64,000 bases of DNA from Plasmodium brasilianum (taxonomy: Eukaryota; Apicomplexa; Aconoidasida; Haemosporida; Plasmodiidae): positions 831,001 through 895,000 of the forward strand of contig NC_090120.1 of assembly GCF_023973825.1 (NCBI RefSeq), in the 5' to 3' direction. A model generated the notes under the pieces. That model saw nothing but the letters and a program-made list of their open reading frames with translations. It was not told the origin of the DNA and searched no databases. Both the position numbers and the translations under genes were made by a program. Below, piece after piece: positions 1-10,486 of this stretch. The stretch's first letter is position 1. Every line of letters starts with the position of its first letter.

Positions 1-975
1 TTCCTTTTGACCTTGCGCAGTTATGTGTTCACTGCATTGGTTTTTTTCTTCCCCTATTTGCACTTTCCTCTCATTGCTCCTCCTACCCTTAAATGAAAAA
101 TACTCTGTTATTTGATGCGAATTATAACGCAATAGGGACGGTATGTACGACTGCTCAGGCAAACGGGCCCTAAAAGTAACACAATCGAATATATATTTGT
201 CTACAACTATAAACACTTTGGACCTTTTCACTGCCTTTTTATAGTCCATATATTTTTTAGAACCTAGTGCCATGTTGTTACTGATGATATGTGTGACCTT
301 ACTTGTTAATGCATTATGTATAATTCCTCCATTTTGTACTATTAAAATTTCTAACTGCTCTTTTTTGTTAATATAAGAAGCATGTATATTTCGTTTACAA
401 GAAGAAACGTCTTGATAACTTTTCATAAAATTATCAAAATTGTTGTTACATGTATTACTATTTATTGTATTTGTTTCGTTATATGTGCTTTTAATAGGTG
501 TCTTATTCATTATTTCCTCCTCCTTATTCGTGTTATTCTTTTTATATATACTCCAATAATATATTTTTTCATGATCGCTTTTCTCATAGTCATAACAAGT
601 GCTTGATCTATCCTGACTCTTCATAGGAGTACAATATCTATCAATAGTTTTGTCATTAGCATCATTTATATAAAAATTTGATTCATTAGAATAATCTGTT
701 TGTTTTTGTTCACTCGGATGGATTACCGTCTCTTGCATGCTACTCATATCATCACATAACTCTAATGATGATGATGAGTTATATAGAGAAAATAAACTTA
801 CAAAATCATCAATGTAAAAATTACAGTTCATAAATAACAATGAACCTTTTTTTGTACTGTCATAACTTTCGCCTATTTCTGCATTATATTTTTTGTTATA
901 GGATAAGGGGATTTTCTCCTCTTTTTTCATCATATATTTTTTAAAACTCCTCGAACCGCCATATTCGATGTCCAT
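1..975 (-). CDS. REV1: DNA repair protein REV1, N-terminal part (truncated by window edge)
   Basis: REV1 is a Y-family deoxycytidyl transferase and scaffold of translesion DNA synthesis in the nucleus. The frame is open from an ATG at 975 (MDIEYGGSRSFKKY) to the window edge, giving 325 residues; the polymerase domain would lie outside the window. The recognisable part is a BRCT domain at about residues 205-285: the IHASYINKKEQLEILIVQNG segment, the KVTHIISNNMA strand, and the FIVVDKYIFDCVTFRARLPE / SYIP end. This follows the REV1 BRCT pattern (Y.....LK.L...GG......KTTHIIA.N....K.......V..P.WI..S...G.LLPY..Y). The first 200 residues are Asn/Ser-rich and unconserved to my eye. An upstream ATG at 998 is in another frame and stops quickly, so 975 is preferred. 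The gene is divergent from YKT6. BRCT identity is clear; assignment to REV1 rather than another BRCT protein is strong but not proven without the catalytic domain. Confidence 0.72.
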   Translation of the reverse strand, partial: MDIEYGGSRSFKKYMMKKEEKIPLSYNKKYNAEIGESYDSTKKGSLLFMNCNFYIDDFVSLFSLYNSSSSLELCDDMSSMQETVIHPSEQKQTDYSNESNFYINDANDKTIDRYCTPMKSQDRSSTCYDYEKSDHEKIYYWSIYKKNNTNKEEEIMNKTPIKSTYNETNTINSNTCNNNFDNFMKSYQDVSSCKRNIHASYINKKEQLEILIVQNGGIIHNALTSKVTHIISNNMALGSKKYMDYKKAVKRSKVFIVVDKYIFDCVTFRARLPEQSYIPSLLRYNSHQITEYFSFKGRRSNERKVQIGEEKNQCSEHITAQGQKE

Positions 976-2590
976 TTTTGAGGGTACCCGGGGGCCATTT
1001 TACCAAAAAACGAAACGGAACAAAACCAGAGTAAACTAGAGTAAACTAAACTAAAAGAAATAGTAGTCACCAAGTTGGAAACTTGTGTATATACGTACTA
1101 ATCATATGCATACGAACGTATGCAAAGAAGGGGAAAAAAACGAAGAAACGAAAGAGTGAAAGAGTGAAAGAGTGAAAAAACGAATGAGCGAAGCAACTAA
1201 AAAAAAAAAAAACAGCCAGAATACTATATTTCTTATCATGTTACATGTTTATATAAATAAAAATGAAAAAAACTAAATGGTCTTCATTTTGTCATAAATT
1301 TGAGAGAAAAAAAAAAAAGTAAATTTAGCCTTATTAAAAAAAAAAAAATTAGCAGAATTTTATTACAAAAAAAATTATTTTAAAATAACAAATATAACAT
1401 TTAACATGCTAGTTAAAATGATATATAAAATGACAGAAATAATATGCCATATTAAAAAAAAAAGAAAAAAAAAAAAATTTTCAAGGACTATATATAATTT
1501 TTTTATATTTTAATTAACGAATATATGGGGAATTTTTGTTTTTTTCCCCTCTTAAAAAAAAAAGGTTTGCTCTTAACGTTGCATAAATAAATGTTGCTGC
1601 TGCCTATGCGATGTTTATATATAAAATAATACATGATCATTTATCACGATTGTCCCTTACATAATGTACAATTTAATTTGTATAAATATTACGTATGTAT
1701 AAAATGTAAAGGAAAAACAAATTTCTTTCTAGAAAGGTCGAATATTTTGCGCAATATAACATAGTAATGTATATGGCGTAGTAATATTTATGGCGCAGTA
1801 ATATATATGGCGCAGTAATATATATGGCGCAGTAATATATAATTGGAAAAAAGGAATCACGAGTATGTGCATGGCATTAACATTTGATAAAAAAAATTAT
1901 TAAAATATTGCTAGATGAAATAAGTAGCACCATTTGTTTGTGTAAAAAAGGTGTGATTTCTTGGTATTACGAAGTTGTAAGGAGTTATTTTTTCATTTTA
2001 CTGTTCCAAAATGTGTACATATATATACATATATATATATATAAATTTATATGTATATTTTTAACAATTTTGATATATAAAATTTTACTTTAATATAACT
2101 TCGCATATAGAAGTAAAATTCCTTTTCATTTTTTTTAGAAAGATATGTTAAAAAACATATACTATTTTATACTATATTATTTTTCATTTTTATTTTTTTT
2201 ACTTTTTATTTTTTTTTATTTTTATCGTTAAACTTACTCTACCACGTATTGCACGTAAACTTTTTTTGTTGTTAATCCTTTCTCCCACAAAAAGTTCCTA
2301 ACGTTTAAGGAGTCTATTAATCCTTTGTCTGTTTGTGTTGCATGTGTGATATTATGTAATGTTGGCATATTCGGCTTCTTAACTATAAAAACGTACCATT
2401 TTAATTTTGGGCTAACAGTGTATACGAATTTGCACCTTTTTCCTGCTTGTTCGTCATATATGCACGTACATATGCACATATACAGGCATATTCATGTATA
2501 CATATACATGTGTGTACATAAACGCATTCGAAGAAATATAGTTTCATCCTCCACTTTTAAAGATATTCTTTCTATTTTTGTTAAATAAAG
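976..2590. other. Intergenic, shared upstream region of REV1 and YKT6
   Basis: AT-rich DNA with many A and T homopolymers. It should hold the promoters and 5' UTRs of the two divergent genes. The only structured element I see is the 17-bp repeat at about 1758-1843. Short open frames at 1884-2093 and 2234-2588 have no conserved features and look random. Confidence 0.6.
1758..1843. repeat. 17-bp direct repeat, about 5 imperfect copies
   Basis: The unit agtaatatatatggcgc recurs head to tail, with the first copies degenerate (atggcgtagtaatatttatggcgc). The GGCGC core stands out in DNA that otherwise has almost no GC. It lies between two divergent genes. Confidence 0.7.
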
Positions 2591-4581
2591 ATGAATTTAC
2601 TAGCTATTATTTTAACAAGACATGTAGATGATGTTATTTTCCTGTGCACCGCGACTGATTTAAACGCGTTAAAAGAAATAAAAAAAAAAAGAGAAAAAGG
2701 AAAAAGAAAAAAAGAAAAAGAAAAAAAGAAAAAAGAATAAAATATTTTTTTTTACCTTTCTTAATATCCTAACTATTATTTTCGAGCTCATCCCTACTAT
2801 GTTGTTCATTAGTGTATTATAACTTCTAGCTGAGCATTCAAGTTTTTCGCTGTATGTACGTGTCTATATATGTATATAGAAACATCTATGTAATCTCTAC
2901 ACACATAAACATGCATTCGTGAAGATATATATATATGTGTACTCCTTTATTTTACCTTTTTTAGTTATTCATTTATTAAAAAAAAAGCATTTAAAGAGGC
3001 CGCCTTTTTTGTAGCCAGAACAGTTCCTTCAAGGGTTTGAAAACATGATCTTGCTTGTTTTTTAACCTATTTTGCAATTTTACCATTTTGTCTTTTCACC
3101 ATTTTGTCTTTTCACCATTTTGTCATATTACCACTTCGTCATTTTTACCCTCTTATTCTTATTATTCATTTTCTTTTTCTCTTTTTTTCTTTTTTTTTTT
3201 TCCTGTTGTTAGATAGAGTATAATACAAAAGAAATTATAACGCACGAGAACAACACCGTTTTTGCATTCAAGTACACTGATAATATATGCCCTATAGTAA
3301 TAGCAACCGATGATTATCCTGAGAGGTATTTTCTTTTTTCTTTTTATGGAACATTATATGAATTGTTATTTTTTTGTTGTTAAGACGTATATATTGCCTT
3401 TCATTTTTACGTTCATTTTTTCCTCTATTTTTAAGTTCATTTTTGTCTACGTTTTTACTTTCCACTTCGCGTACTTTTCAACAGAGTAGCCTTTTACATG
3501 ATTAACGAAATTTACATGAATTTTACTCAAACCATACCTAAAGAAGAATGGTCACAAGTAAAGCAAGACAACAAAATATCTTTTAACTTGAATTCTTATT
3601 TTGCTAAATATAAGGTAAGTCCAATAAGGAGTGAATAAGGGAAAATATTCATGCTACTAATAAATATGTCAATGGTTTGTATTATGTATTTGTATTAATA
3701 GACTGTAACAATTGTTTACAACATTGATTTGTGTTTGAGTTATTTCCTCGATTTCTTTCTCATATTTTACTACTTACTCTTCCCCAACTGTAGGACCCCT
3801 TAACTTGTGATGCTATAGCTCAGACAAATATAAAAATTAACGAAAATATTGTAATATTCCAAAAGAATGTGCAAAATTGCAATTTGCTTATAATGGAGTG
3901 TTGATATACGGAAAAAATTATGCACACAAATATGTACACATATGTGCTTGTATACGTACATATATATATGTGTGTGTGTGACTAATCATAGGAAAAGAAC
4001 ATTTCCTTATTAATGCCCACTATTAATATGTTATATAAGCTGTGTTTCATATAGATTTTGCCTTTTCCAGCTCTTCATTTTTTTTGCGATTAATTTTTCT
4101 GCGTTCCATTTTTTTTGCGTTCCATTTTTTTTGCGTTCCATTTCTTTACATTTCATTTCTTTATGTGTCATTTCCTTACGTTTCGTTTTATTTTATTTTA
4201 TTTTTCTTTATTTTTTCCCTATCCTTTAAAGGAAAAAGTGAGAGTAACCATGGATGCGCTTATCAGGAATAGGGAGAACTTGGACGTTCTTGTTGATAAG
4301 AGCAAAGACCTTTCGAGTAATTTCCCATTTTACTATTTCGTTATTTATCCATTTTGTAGTTATGCAGATATTCTGTATATACCAATTCTTTGTCGTATCA
4401 TTTTAACCCATATATATTGTAACATATTTATGCATTTTGCAAATTAGTTGTTTCGTTTAATTTTTACTAATGTTTTTCACGGAGGTCATTTTTTTTTTTT
4501 TTTTTCTTTTCAGCCACGACAAAACAGTTATTTAAGCAAAGCAAAAAGCTTAAAAGAAGACAGTGTTGCAATATTATGTAA
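2591..4581 (+). CDS. YKT6: SNARE protein YKT6 (seven exons)
   Basis: YKT6 is an R-SNARE with a longin domain that is lipid-anchored and acts in ER-Golgi, Golgi and endolysosomal fusion. I rebuilt exons 2591-2667, 2965-3034, 3213-3325, 3485-3614, 3794-3850, 4232-4316 and 4514-4581. All introns are GT...AG, all phases match, and the sum is 600 nt (199 aa), the usual YKT6 length. The longin part includes MNLLAIILTRHVDD, YSFIKKKAFKEAAFF and IATDDYPERVAFYMINEIY; then LNSYFAKYKDPLTCD; then the SNARE helix TMDALIRNRENLDVLVDKS with the zero-layer Arg; then TKQLFKQSKKL. The protein ends CCNIM, the paired cysteines giving a palmitoylation site and a CAAX farnesylation box as in other YKT6 proteins (CCxIM). 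The first donor (gttaaa) is weak but is required by frame and homology. The end of the last exon is copied in tandem just downstream. Confidence 0.93.
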
Positions 4582-4659
4582 ATTTGATTATTATTTTTCG
4601 CAAAAAGCTTAAAAGAAGACAGTGTTGCAATATTATGTAAATTTGATTATTATTTTTCG
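4542..4659 (+). repeat. Exact 59-bp tandem duplication over the YKT6 stop codon
   Basis: Bases 4542-4600 and 4601-4659 are identical, starting caaaaagcttaaaagaagac. The first copy contains the last 13 codons and the stop (4579-4581) of YKT6. The second copy lies in the 3' UTR. Because 59 is not a multiple of 3 and the first copy keeps its stop, the protein is not changed. Confidence 0.95.
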
Positions 4660-5683
4660 TTCTATATATTTATTTTATTATATCCGTATTATACCCCTCT
4701 TTCTTTGCTTACATTTTTCCCACTACTATCCACTCCTTTTTTTTTTGTCGAATTTTACTTTTTTTTTTCCCTTATTATGGCGTCAAACATTGTTTATAGA
4801 CAACACAACTCCATTAATTCTACACACTTTTCGTACATTTTTGTTCTTGTCCTAGTTTGATAAAACTTTTTTAAATTAAAAAATGGGAACTCCAATTATA
4901 AATCTTTTAAATGTGCAGCTCGTTTCATATTGCTTTTATTTAAGCACCCCTTACATTATTATTACAAGTAACTTTAATCCAACATATAAATAAACATACT
5001 CATAAAACATATAAATATTGTCAATTTAAATATTGCCAATTTAAATATTATCACTATAAATATTGCGACATTTTATTACCCCTTTTCAATATATGAGGAA
5101 AACGCGCTTCATTCATGTAAGCGAACTACTTTAGTGTATAAAAACAAATTGGAAATATAAAAAAAAATAAAGAAAAAAAAAAAAAAAAAGACATATATAC
5201 ACAGATAAGCAAACACACAAAAAGTCATATATACGTAGGGAATGTAAAAGAAATGTACCTCAATAGAAATGTATATATTATGTATATAGAGAGAAACGCA
5301 TGACTATCTATATGCGAATCATATGTGTTATATAAAAAGCACAGCACAAAAGAATAAAAAAATAAGGTGAGGAGGCGGATGAACACAGAACTAAAACGAG
5401 AGATAAGTGCATTAGGGGGAAGTAGCGCTTGTGTTTCGTAATGGAGGAGAAACATGAAAATTACATACCCACATGTTCGCAAGGAGGTATACATACATAC
5501 ATACATATGTATATACATGTATATATATACGTATGCGCCGTGGGTATGTATTTCTTTGAGCACATTTACACCAAATGTAATATAAAACAAACAAACAAAC
5601 AAACGAACAAACGAACAAACGAACAAACAAACAAACAAACAAACGACGAAACATAAGCATCAAGGTAAAAATTTAAAAACAAA
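4660..5683. other. Intergenic between YKT6 and the actin-related gene
   Basis: AT-rich 3' flank of YKT6, then the 5' flank of the actin-related gene. Apart from the CAAA/CGAA microsatellite at about 5585-5645 and TA/CATA runs I see nothing. Open frames on both strands at 5225-5663 are low-complexity readings of these repeats. Confidence 0.6.
5585..5645. repeat. (CAAA)n / (CGAA) microsatellite in the 5' flank
   Basis: About 15 tetranucleotide units, mostly caaa with interspersed cgaa, ending about 40 bases before the ATG at 5684. It is therefore probably within the 5' UTR of the actin-related gene. Confidence 0.85.
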
Positions 5684-7429
5684 ATGAACAACGAAATAGA
5701 TGAAGAGAAAATACTGAATTATAGCCCCATAACGAAAAGTTTGTACATGAAACTAAATAACCCTATAGGTCCTCACCTAAATGTAGAACACTCCGTACCA
5801 TCTAGCGAGAAGAAGAAAAAGTTAAATCACAGATTAAGTTTTAGCAGCTTTTCAAATACAACATGCAGTGATATATTAAAATTAAATAATTATTTACGCA
5901 TAGAAAATAATATATTGTTGTTAACCTTGAATAATTATTCATTCAAAGTAGGTTTAGTAAACAAGTTAGACTATAAACTACAAAGTTTGCGATTGCCTCA
6001 AATGGAGATAGTAGAACCATGGAGAGAATTAGGGTATGATTACCCACCTTATAAAAATTATGATATTATTGAAGAATCAATTTATCATTCATTTAGTAAT
6101 ATATATAAAATAAATTTAAAAAATAAAGATTTATTTATTCCATTTAGTAGTAGAAATTCCATGAATGATTTTGCTACCATTGGAGATATTCTATTTGACA
6201 CATTTCAAGTGCACAGTATTGCGTTTAAGGAACCTTCCTTTGTGTCTTCTCTCATTATATTGGATGAATTGAAAAAGAAGGTTTGTGCTTCTTTCTATAA
6301 GGATGATAACAAAGAAAACCCAATGTCTTACACTTGTAGGGTAGGTTGCATCAACAGAGGGGAGGCAGAGGAACAAGTTGATTTCACAGGTGAGGGACAA
6401 ATATATCGGGGGGAAGACAACCAAGTAAGGAGTTCCACAGATGAGGAGGTAAACTGTTGTGGGGGCGACAACCAAGTAAGATATGCCATAGGAGAGGGGG
6501 TAAAATACGCGGAGGAAAGACAAACCGAATGCAAATCATATGAGGAGAAAACCTGTGCAGGGAAAAAAAAGGACGGAGACAAAAAATATTCAAGTGAATG
6601 GATTTCCGAATTAAAGGAGTTAAATCTATTCAATTTTATTGCTGTTATTGTAAATATTGGAAGCACTAAATGTTCGTGTACACCTATAATAAACGGAATT
6701 CCTTTACCTGATCTAACAAATATTTATTACATAGGAGGATATGATATAGACAATCAGATATTAGATGAAATGAAAAAAAATGAAATGCATCAAAAGGATG
6801 TTTCTATAGATATTGCAAAAGTGGCTAAAGATAAACGTGTGTTCACCCCAAAAAATAAAGAAGAGTGTGCATATTTATCTCTACTATATAATAGGAATCC
6901 AAAAAATTATTTAATTAATTCGTTTGAGTTAAATTTTAATAAAATATTTGCTTCAGCTGTTAATTCAACAGAAATATTTTTCTCACAATATCATTTAGAA
7001 ACATATTTAAAAACAGAGTCATATAAGAATTTACACAAATATGATCTTAATTTTAATTTCATTTTTACTCAAACTACTCTACCTTCACAAATATATAAAA
7101 CAATTCAAGCATGTCCTATTGATTACAGAAAAGAATTGTTTAGAAATATTTATATTACTGGAGGTACTAGTATTATAAGAGGTTTTAGAGAAAGATTACA
7201 AAATGAGCTATATGAACTACTTAAGAACCAAAATTTTTACAATAAAACAGTAATTAATGTACATGTTTTAAAAAGGAAACTATTACAGAAATATGCTATA
7301 TATTCCGGGGCACATTACTTCTTGGAACATTTCAATTATTACAATTACAACGTGACAAAACAGGATTACGAAGAGTACGGAGAAAGTATACTCGAAAAGT
7401 TTAGCTTACAGGGGAAATTACTGTATTAG
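5684..7429 (+). CDS. Divergent actin-related protein (ARP/ALP)
   Basis: 581 aa, single exon, ATG in the context aaacaaaATGAAC. It has the actin fold in divergent form. The first phosphate-loop strand is about residues 74-90 (NNILLLTLNNYSFKVGL). The second phosphate loop is about residues 320-340 (AVIVNIGSTKCSCTPIING, matching the actin VLDSGDGVTHTVPIYEG region). The adenosine motif is near residue 490 (YITGGTSIIRGFRERLQNEL, matching actin LSGGTTMYPGIADRMQKE). The C-terminal NVTKQDYEEYGESIL matches actin WISKQEYDE.GPSIV. The loop residues that bind the nucleotide phosphates are changed, so ATP hydrolysis is doubtful. A charged, Gly/Glu-rich insert at about residues 212-302 interrupts the fold and explains the length against about 375 aa for actin. 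It is one of the apicomplexan actin-like proteins; I cannot assign it to a nuclear (ARP4/6) or dynactin-type (ARP10) class. Confidence 0.85.
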   Translation: MNNEIDEEKILNYSPITKSLYMKLNNPIGPHLNVEHSVPSSEKKKKLNHRLSFSSFSNTTCSDILKLNNYLRIENNILLLTLNNYSFKVGLVNKLDYKLQSLRLPQMEIVEPWRELGYDYPPYKNYDIIEESIYHSFSNIYKINLKNKDLFIPFSSRNSMNDFATIGDILFDTFQVHSIAFKEPSFVSSLIILDELKKKVCASFYKDDNKENPMSYTCRVGCINRGEAEEQVDFTGEGQIYRGEDNQVRSSTDEEVNCCGGDNQVRYAIGEGVKYAEERQTECKSYEEKTCAGKKKDGDKKYSSEWISELKELNLFNFIAVIVNIGSTKCSCTPIINGIPLPDLTNIYYIGGYDIDNQILDEMKKNEMHQKDVSIDIAKVAKDKRVFTPKNKEECAYLSLLYNRNPKNYLINSFELNFNKIFASAVNSTEIFFSQYHLETYLKTESYKNLHKYDLNFNFIFTQTTLPSQIYKTIQACPIDYRKELFRNIYITGGTSIIRGFRERLQNELYELLKNQNFYNKTVINVHVLKRKLLQKYAIYSGAHYFLEHFNYYNYNVTKQDYEEYGESILEKFSLQGKLLY

Positions 7430-9083
7430 CCTTTTTTTCAGTATTAACACGGAACAATCAAGTAGTCAGCACGTAATTTGCCGTTGCGTGCGCATTCACG
7501 ATCTATCCACATCACGCTCATCTCATGGTATATTAATGTACTTTTACAAATAGTAATTACATTATTTCAGGAGTGACTAATTCCTATATTGGGGACGTAC
7601 ATCGGAGCATATATAGGGGGGGTGCATACATTTTATACCCCCTTTTTTCATGCCCGTACCCCCACCGCCGCTTGCTTTCCTGTAGCCGGCAAATATATAA
7701 GCATATATATCCATACACAGACGTAAGCGCAGACATAAACACAGATGTAAGCCAGACATAAACACAGATGTAAGCCAGACATAAGCACAGACATACGAAC
7801 AGACGTAAGCATATACATATATTCATACACGTTTCAAGTAATATTATATTTTTACAGGGGCGTTTTCCCATTTGCCTTATCCCCTTCCAAGTGCCACTTG
7901 TCATAAAAAAAAAAAAAAATTAAATTAAACAAAACGAAATTACTTTACATCCTTTGTTCAAATGTTCCTTTTTTATTTTATTTTCCGTTGTTATATTATT
8001 GCTATTATTATTAATATTAATTTTTTTTTTTTTTTCATCTCTCCCTTTTTTATGTTGATGTAAGGTGGATTAAACCGTAGCTAAAATTTACGAAAGACAA
8101 TCACATATTACGTTTCACAATTTAATACTATTATTTTTGCAAAAAAAATGAATGGATTGTTTATTAAAAGGCTATGCCATGGGGTTATAAAAATAGCAGA
8201 GCAATAATGGGAAATTATTCTTCATTTTTATTTCATCTATTTTTATTGCAAACCTAGCTTTTACAAACGTGTGTTGAGCGTTATACCGGAAAGGATAACA
8301 TACTCGGAAAGAGAGGCATTTTTTCCTCATTTTATGAATAGGCACTTACTCAGCTGCACACTTACCTGCCAACGTATTTATATATGCCTTGGTTTATTTT
8401 CTACATGTAGAACGATGCATTTGCTCAAAAATGAAAAACTCTCAGGTACCACTACCCCATATATATAATAATTTCAATACGCTGTTATTCCTTGTTACAT
8501 AAAAAGGCACTGCCCTTACTGGTAATAACATTTAATTAATTTGGCTAAAAAGTAAAATGATAGACTACTGGTCGAAGGTTTGGAGCTAAATTTTAAGTTA
8601 CCATTTCGCTTCTTTTTCTATAGCAAATTTTTACTTCGTTTCTTTTCCTTTCTTTTCTCTTATTTTTTTTTTTATTTTTTTTTTTTTTTTTCGAGCGTTT
8701 TCCGTGGGTTTAGAATAAAAATTGGTAAAAAGTAATAGTCGCTGTATCATCTCCAGCACTTCACCGTAAAGCAAACATATTTTCAGCTAATTTTTTGCGC
8801 TAGTGCACGTTTTTCCTTCCTTTTAACATACACGTACAAATTGTACAAAGGAATAACATACCAAATAGGGATGCATAACATTTCGAATATATAAAATTCA
8901 TAATTTTTTTTTTTTTAATTTCAATTATAAAATTTAAAAATTGACGATAATGTCGTGAACGTCCTCTTCGTTAGTATAAGGGAAGCCATAATATTTTGTT
9001 GCAGGAGGAATCGCATATATATATGTACACATAGGTTTATGTAAATCCATCGCCCTCCTTATATACACAAAATAAGAACGTCT
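7430..9083. other. Intergenic between the actin-related gene and NBP35
   Basis: 1.65 kb. It contains two patches that are clearly GC-richer than usual for this genome, about 7440-7900 and 8270-8460, without a convincing coding frame. The first holds a G-run and C-run able to pair (aggggggg ... taccccc, 7615-7645) and a short repeat of gacataaacacagatgtaagc (about 7733-7790). The rest is A/T-rich. Confidence 0.5.
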
Positions 9084-10486
9084 ATGAACATGCATGCGTA
9101 TACTAGGAAAAATATACTCCTCCTGATAATTGGATCTTTGGTGGGAGTAACTTTGAGCTGCATTTTCATCAAGAGAAATAGCATATGCGAACAGCTAAAA
9201 GGTTCAACTAAGAAATTGATAGCACAATTAATAGTAAGAGGATCCAAAAAAAAAAAAAAAAAAAAAAAAATGAATCTATCAGAGCGAATATAACGAATAT
9301 AACAAATAATGCAAACGGAGCGAATGTAAGGAATTCGACAAATGATACTATCCCAGAAGAATGCCCAGGTGTAGATAGTGAAAATGCAGGAAAATCCAAA
9401 ATTTGTGAAGGGTGCCCCAATAGAAAAATTTGTAATGATCCAGAATTAAAAAAAGAAAAAGAAAAAGAGAAAAATCAAATTTTTAGTGAAGTGCAAGAAA
9501 ATTTAAAAAATGTCAAATTCAAAATTTTGATCTTGTCAGGTAAAGGTGGAGTAGGAAAATCAACTATTGCAGCACAGCTAGCTTTTGCATTATCTTATTT
9601 AAATTATGATGTTGGTTTGTTGGACATTGATATATGTGGTCCTTCTATACCTGTGTTAACAAAAACGTTAGATAGTGATGTAAATTATAGTATGAATGGA
9701 TGGATACCAATTTATAAAAATAATTTATCTATTATGTCTGTTGGTTATTTACTACCAAATTTTGATGACCCAGTCATATGGAGAGGTCCAAAAAAAAATG
9801 GTTTAATAAAACAATTTTTATGTGACGTATATTGGAAGAATTTAGATTTTTTAATTATTGACACCCCTCCAGGGACCAGTGATGAACATCTAACCATATG
9901 TTCTTATTTAAAAAATAATTTAGATGGATGTTTAATAGTTACTACTCCTCATATATTATCAATCTGTGATGTGAAAAAGGAAATTGAATTTTGTAAAAAA
10001 ACAAATATATCTATATTAGGTGTTGTAGAAAATATGTATCAATCCATTTTTGTATCCCAATATACCGTTGATAGAATGTGTTCAGAAATGCATGTAGAAT
10101 ATGCAGGTAGGATAACGTTTCATCAAAATCTTATTGATGCTTGCCAAAAAGGTGTTGGCTGTTGCGATTTGGATATCAGCAGTTCATCATCTAAGGAACT
10201 TTTTTACTTATGCAAATTTTTTGTCGAAAAAATACTCAAAAATTATACCCATCTGCTAAGCAATAATAATGAAATATCGTCCTTACGCTATACCACAGAA
10301 GAAGCTGATTCTAACCTTATACATGAACACGTGGAAGAACAGAAGGAAAAGGAAACACATGAAAGCCTCATAGAGGCAGATGCATCAAACAGTTCGAGTC
10401 CTTTAAATGTAAATTTGTTATATGCGCAAACGTTGAGCAAATTGTTAACTCAAATTGATCAAGTCATTGCGGAAAAGGAAAAGTAA
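9084..10486 (+). CDS. NBP35: NBP35-type cytosolic Fe-S scaffold P-loop ATPase, membrane-anchored; frame broken in a 25-A run
   Basis: NBP35 is the scaffold ATPase of cytosolic/nuclear Fe-S cluster assembly. The reading frame starts at ATG 9084 with a hydrophobic segment (ILLLIIGSLVGVTLSCIF), which fits the outer-mitochondrial-membrane anchor reported for apicomplexan NBP35. It then runs through a Lys tract coded by 25 A (9246-9270), after which the conserved protein continues in another frame. One base more (or two fewer) in the A-run would join them, giving about 467 aa. The N-terminal Fe-S motif is complete: Cys-x13-Cys-x2-Cys-x5-Cys (CPGVDSENAGK ... CEGCPNRKIC, 9364-9435). The deviant Walker A is GKGGVGKST (9541-9567), followed by LDIDICGPSIP, WRGPKK and IIDTPPGTSDEH. 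The C-terminal CPxC expected after VENM is absent (VENMYQSIFVSQYT). The tail is acidic and Glu-rich. The ATPase and N-terminal motif identify NBP35; the broken frame is probably a homopolymer error. Confidence 0.85.
9246..9270 (+). other. 25-A homopolymer that breaks the NBP35 frame
   Basis: The upstream frame reads GGA TCC (AAA)8 ATG and soon stops. The downstream frame reads AAT GAA TCT ATC AGA. The two frames differ by one base, and the only sequence between them is the A-run. Confidence 0.8.

Noticed and set aside
8271..8468. 65-aa plus-strand frame in the gap before NBP35
   Set aside because: It starts at TTG with no ATG at its head, has no domain and no neighbouring exon. The higher GC is noted only as a patch.
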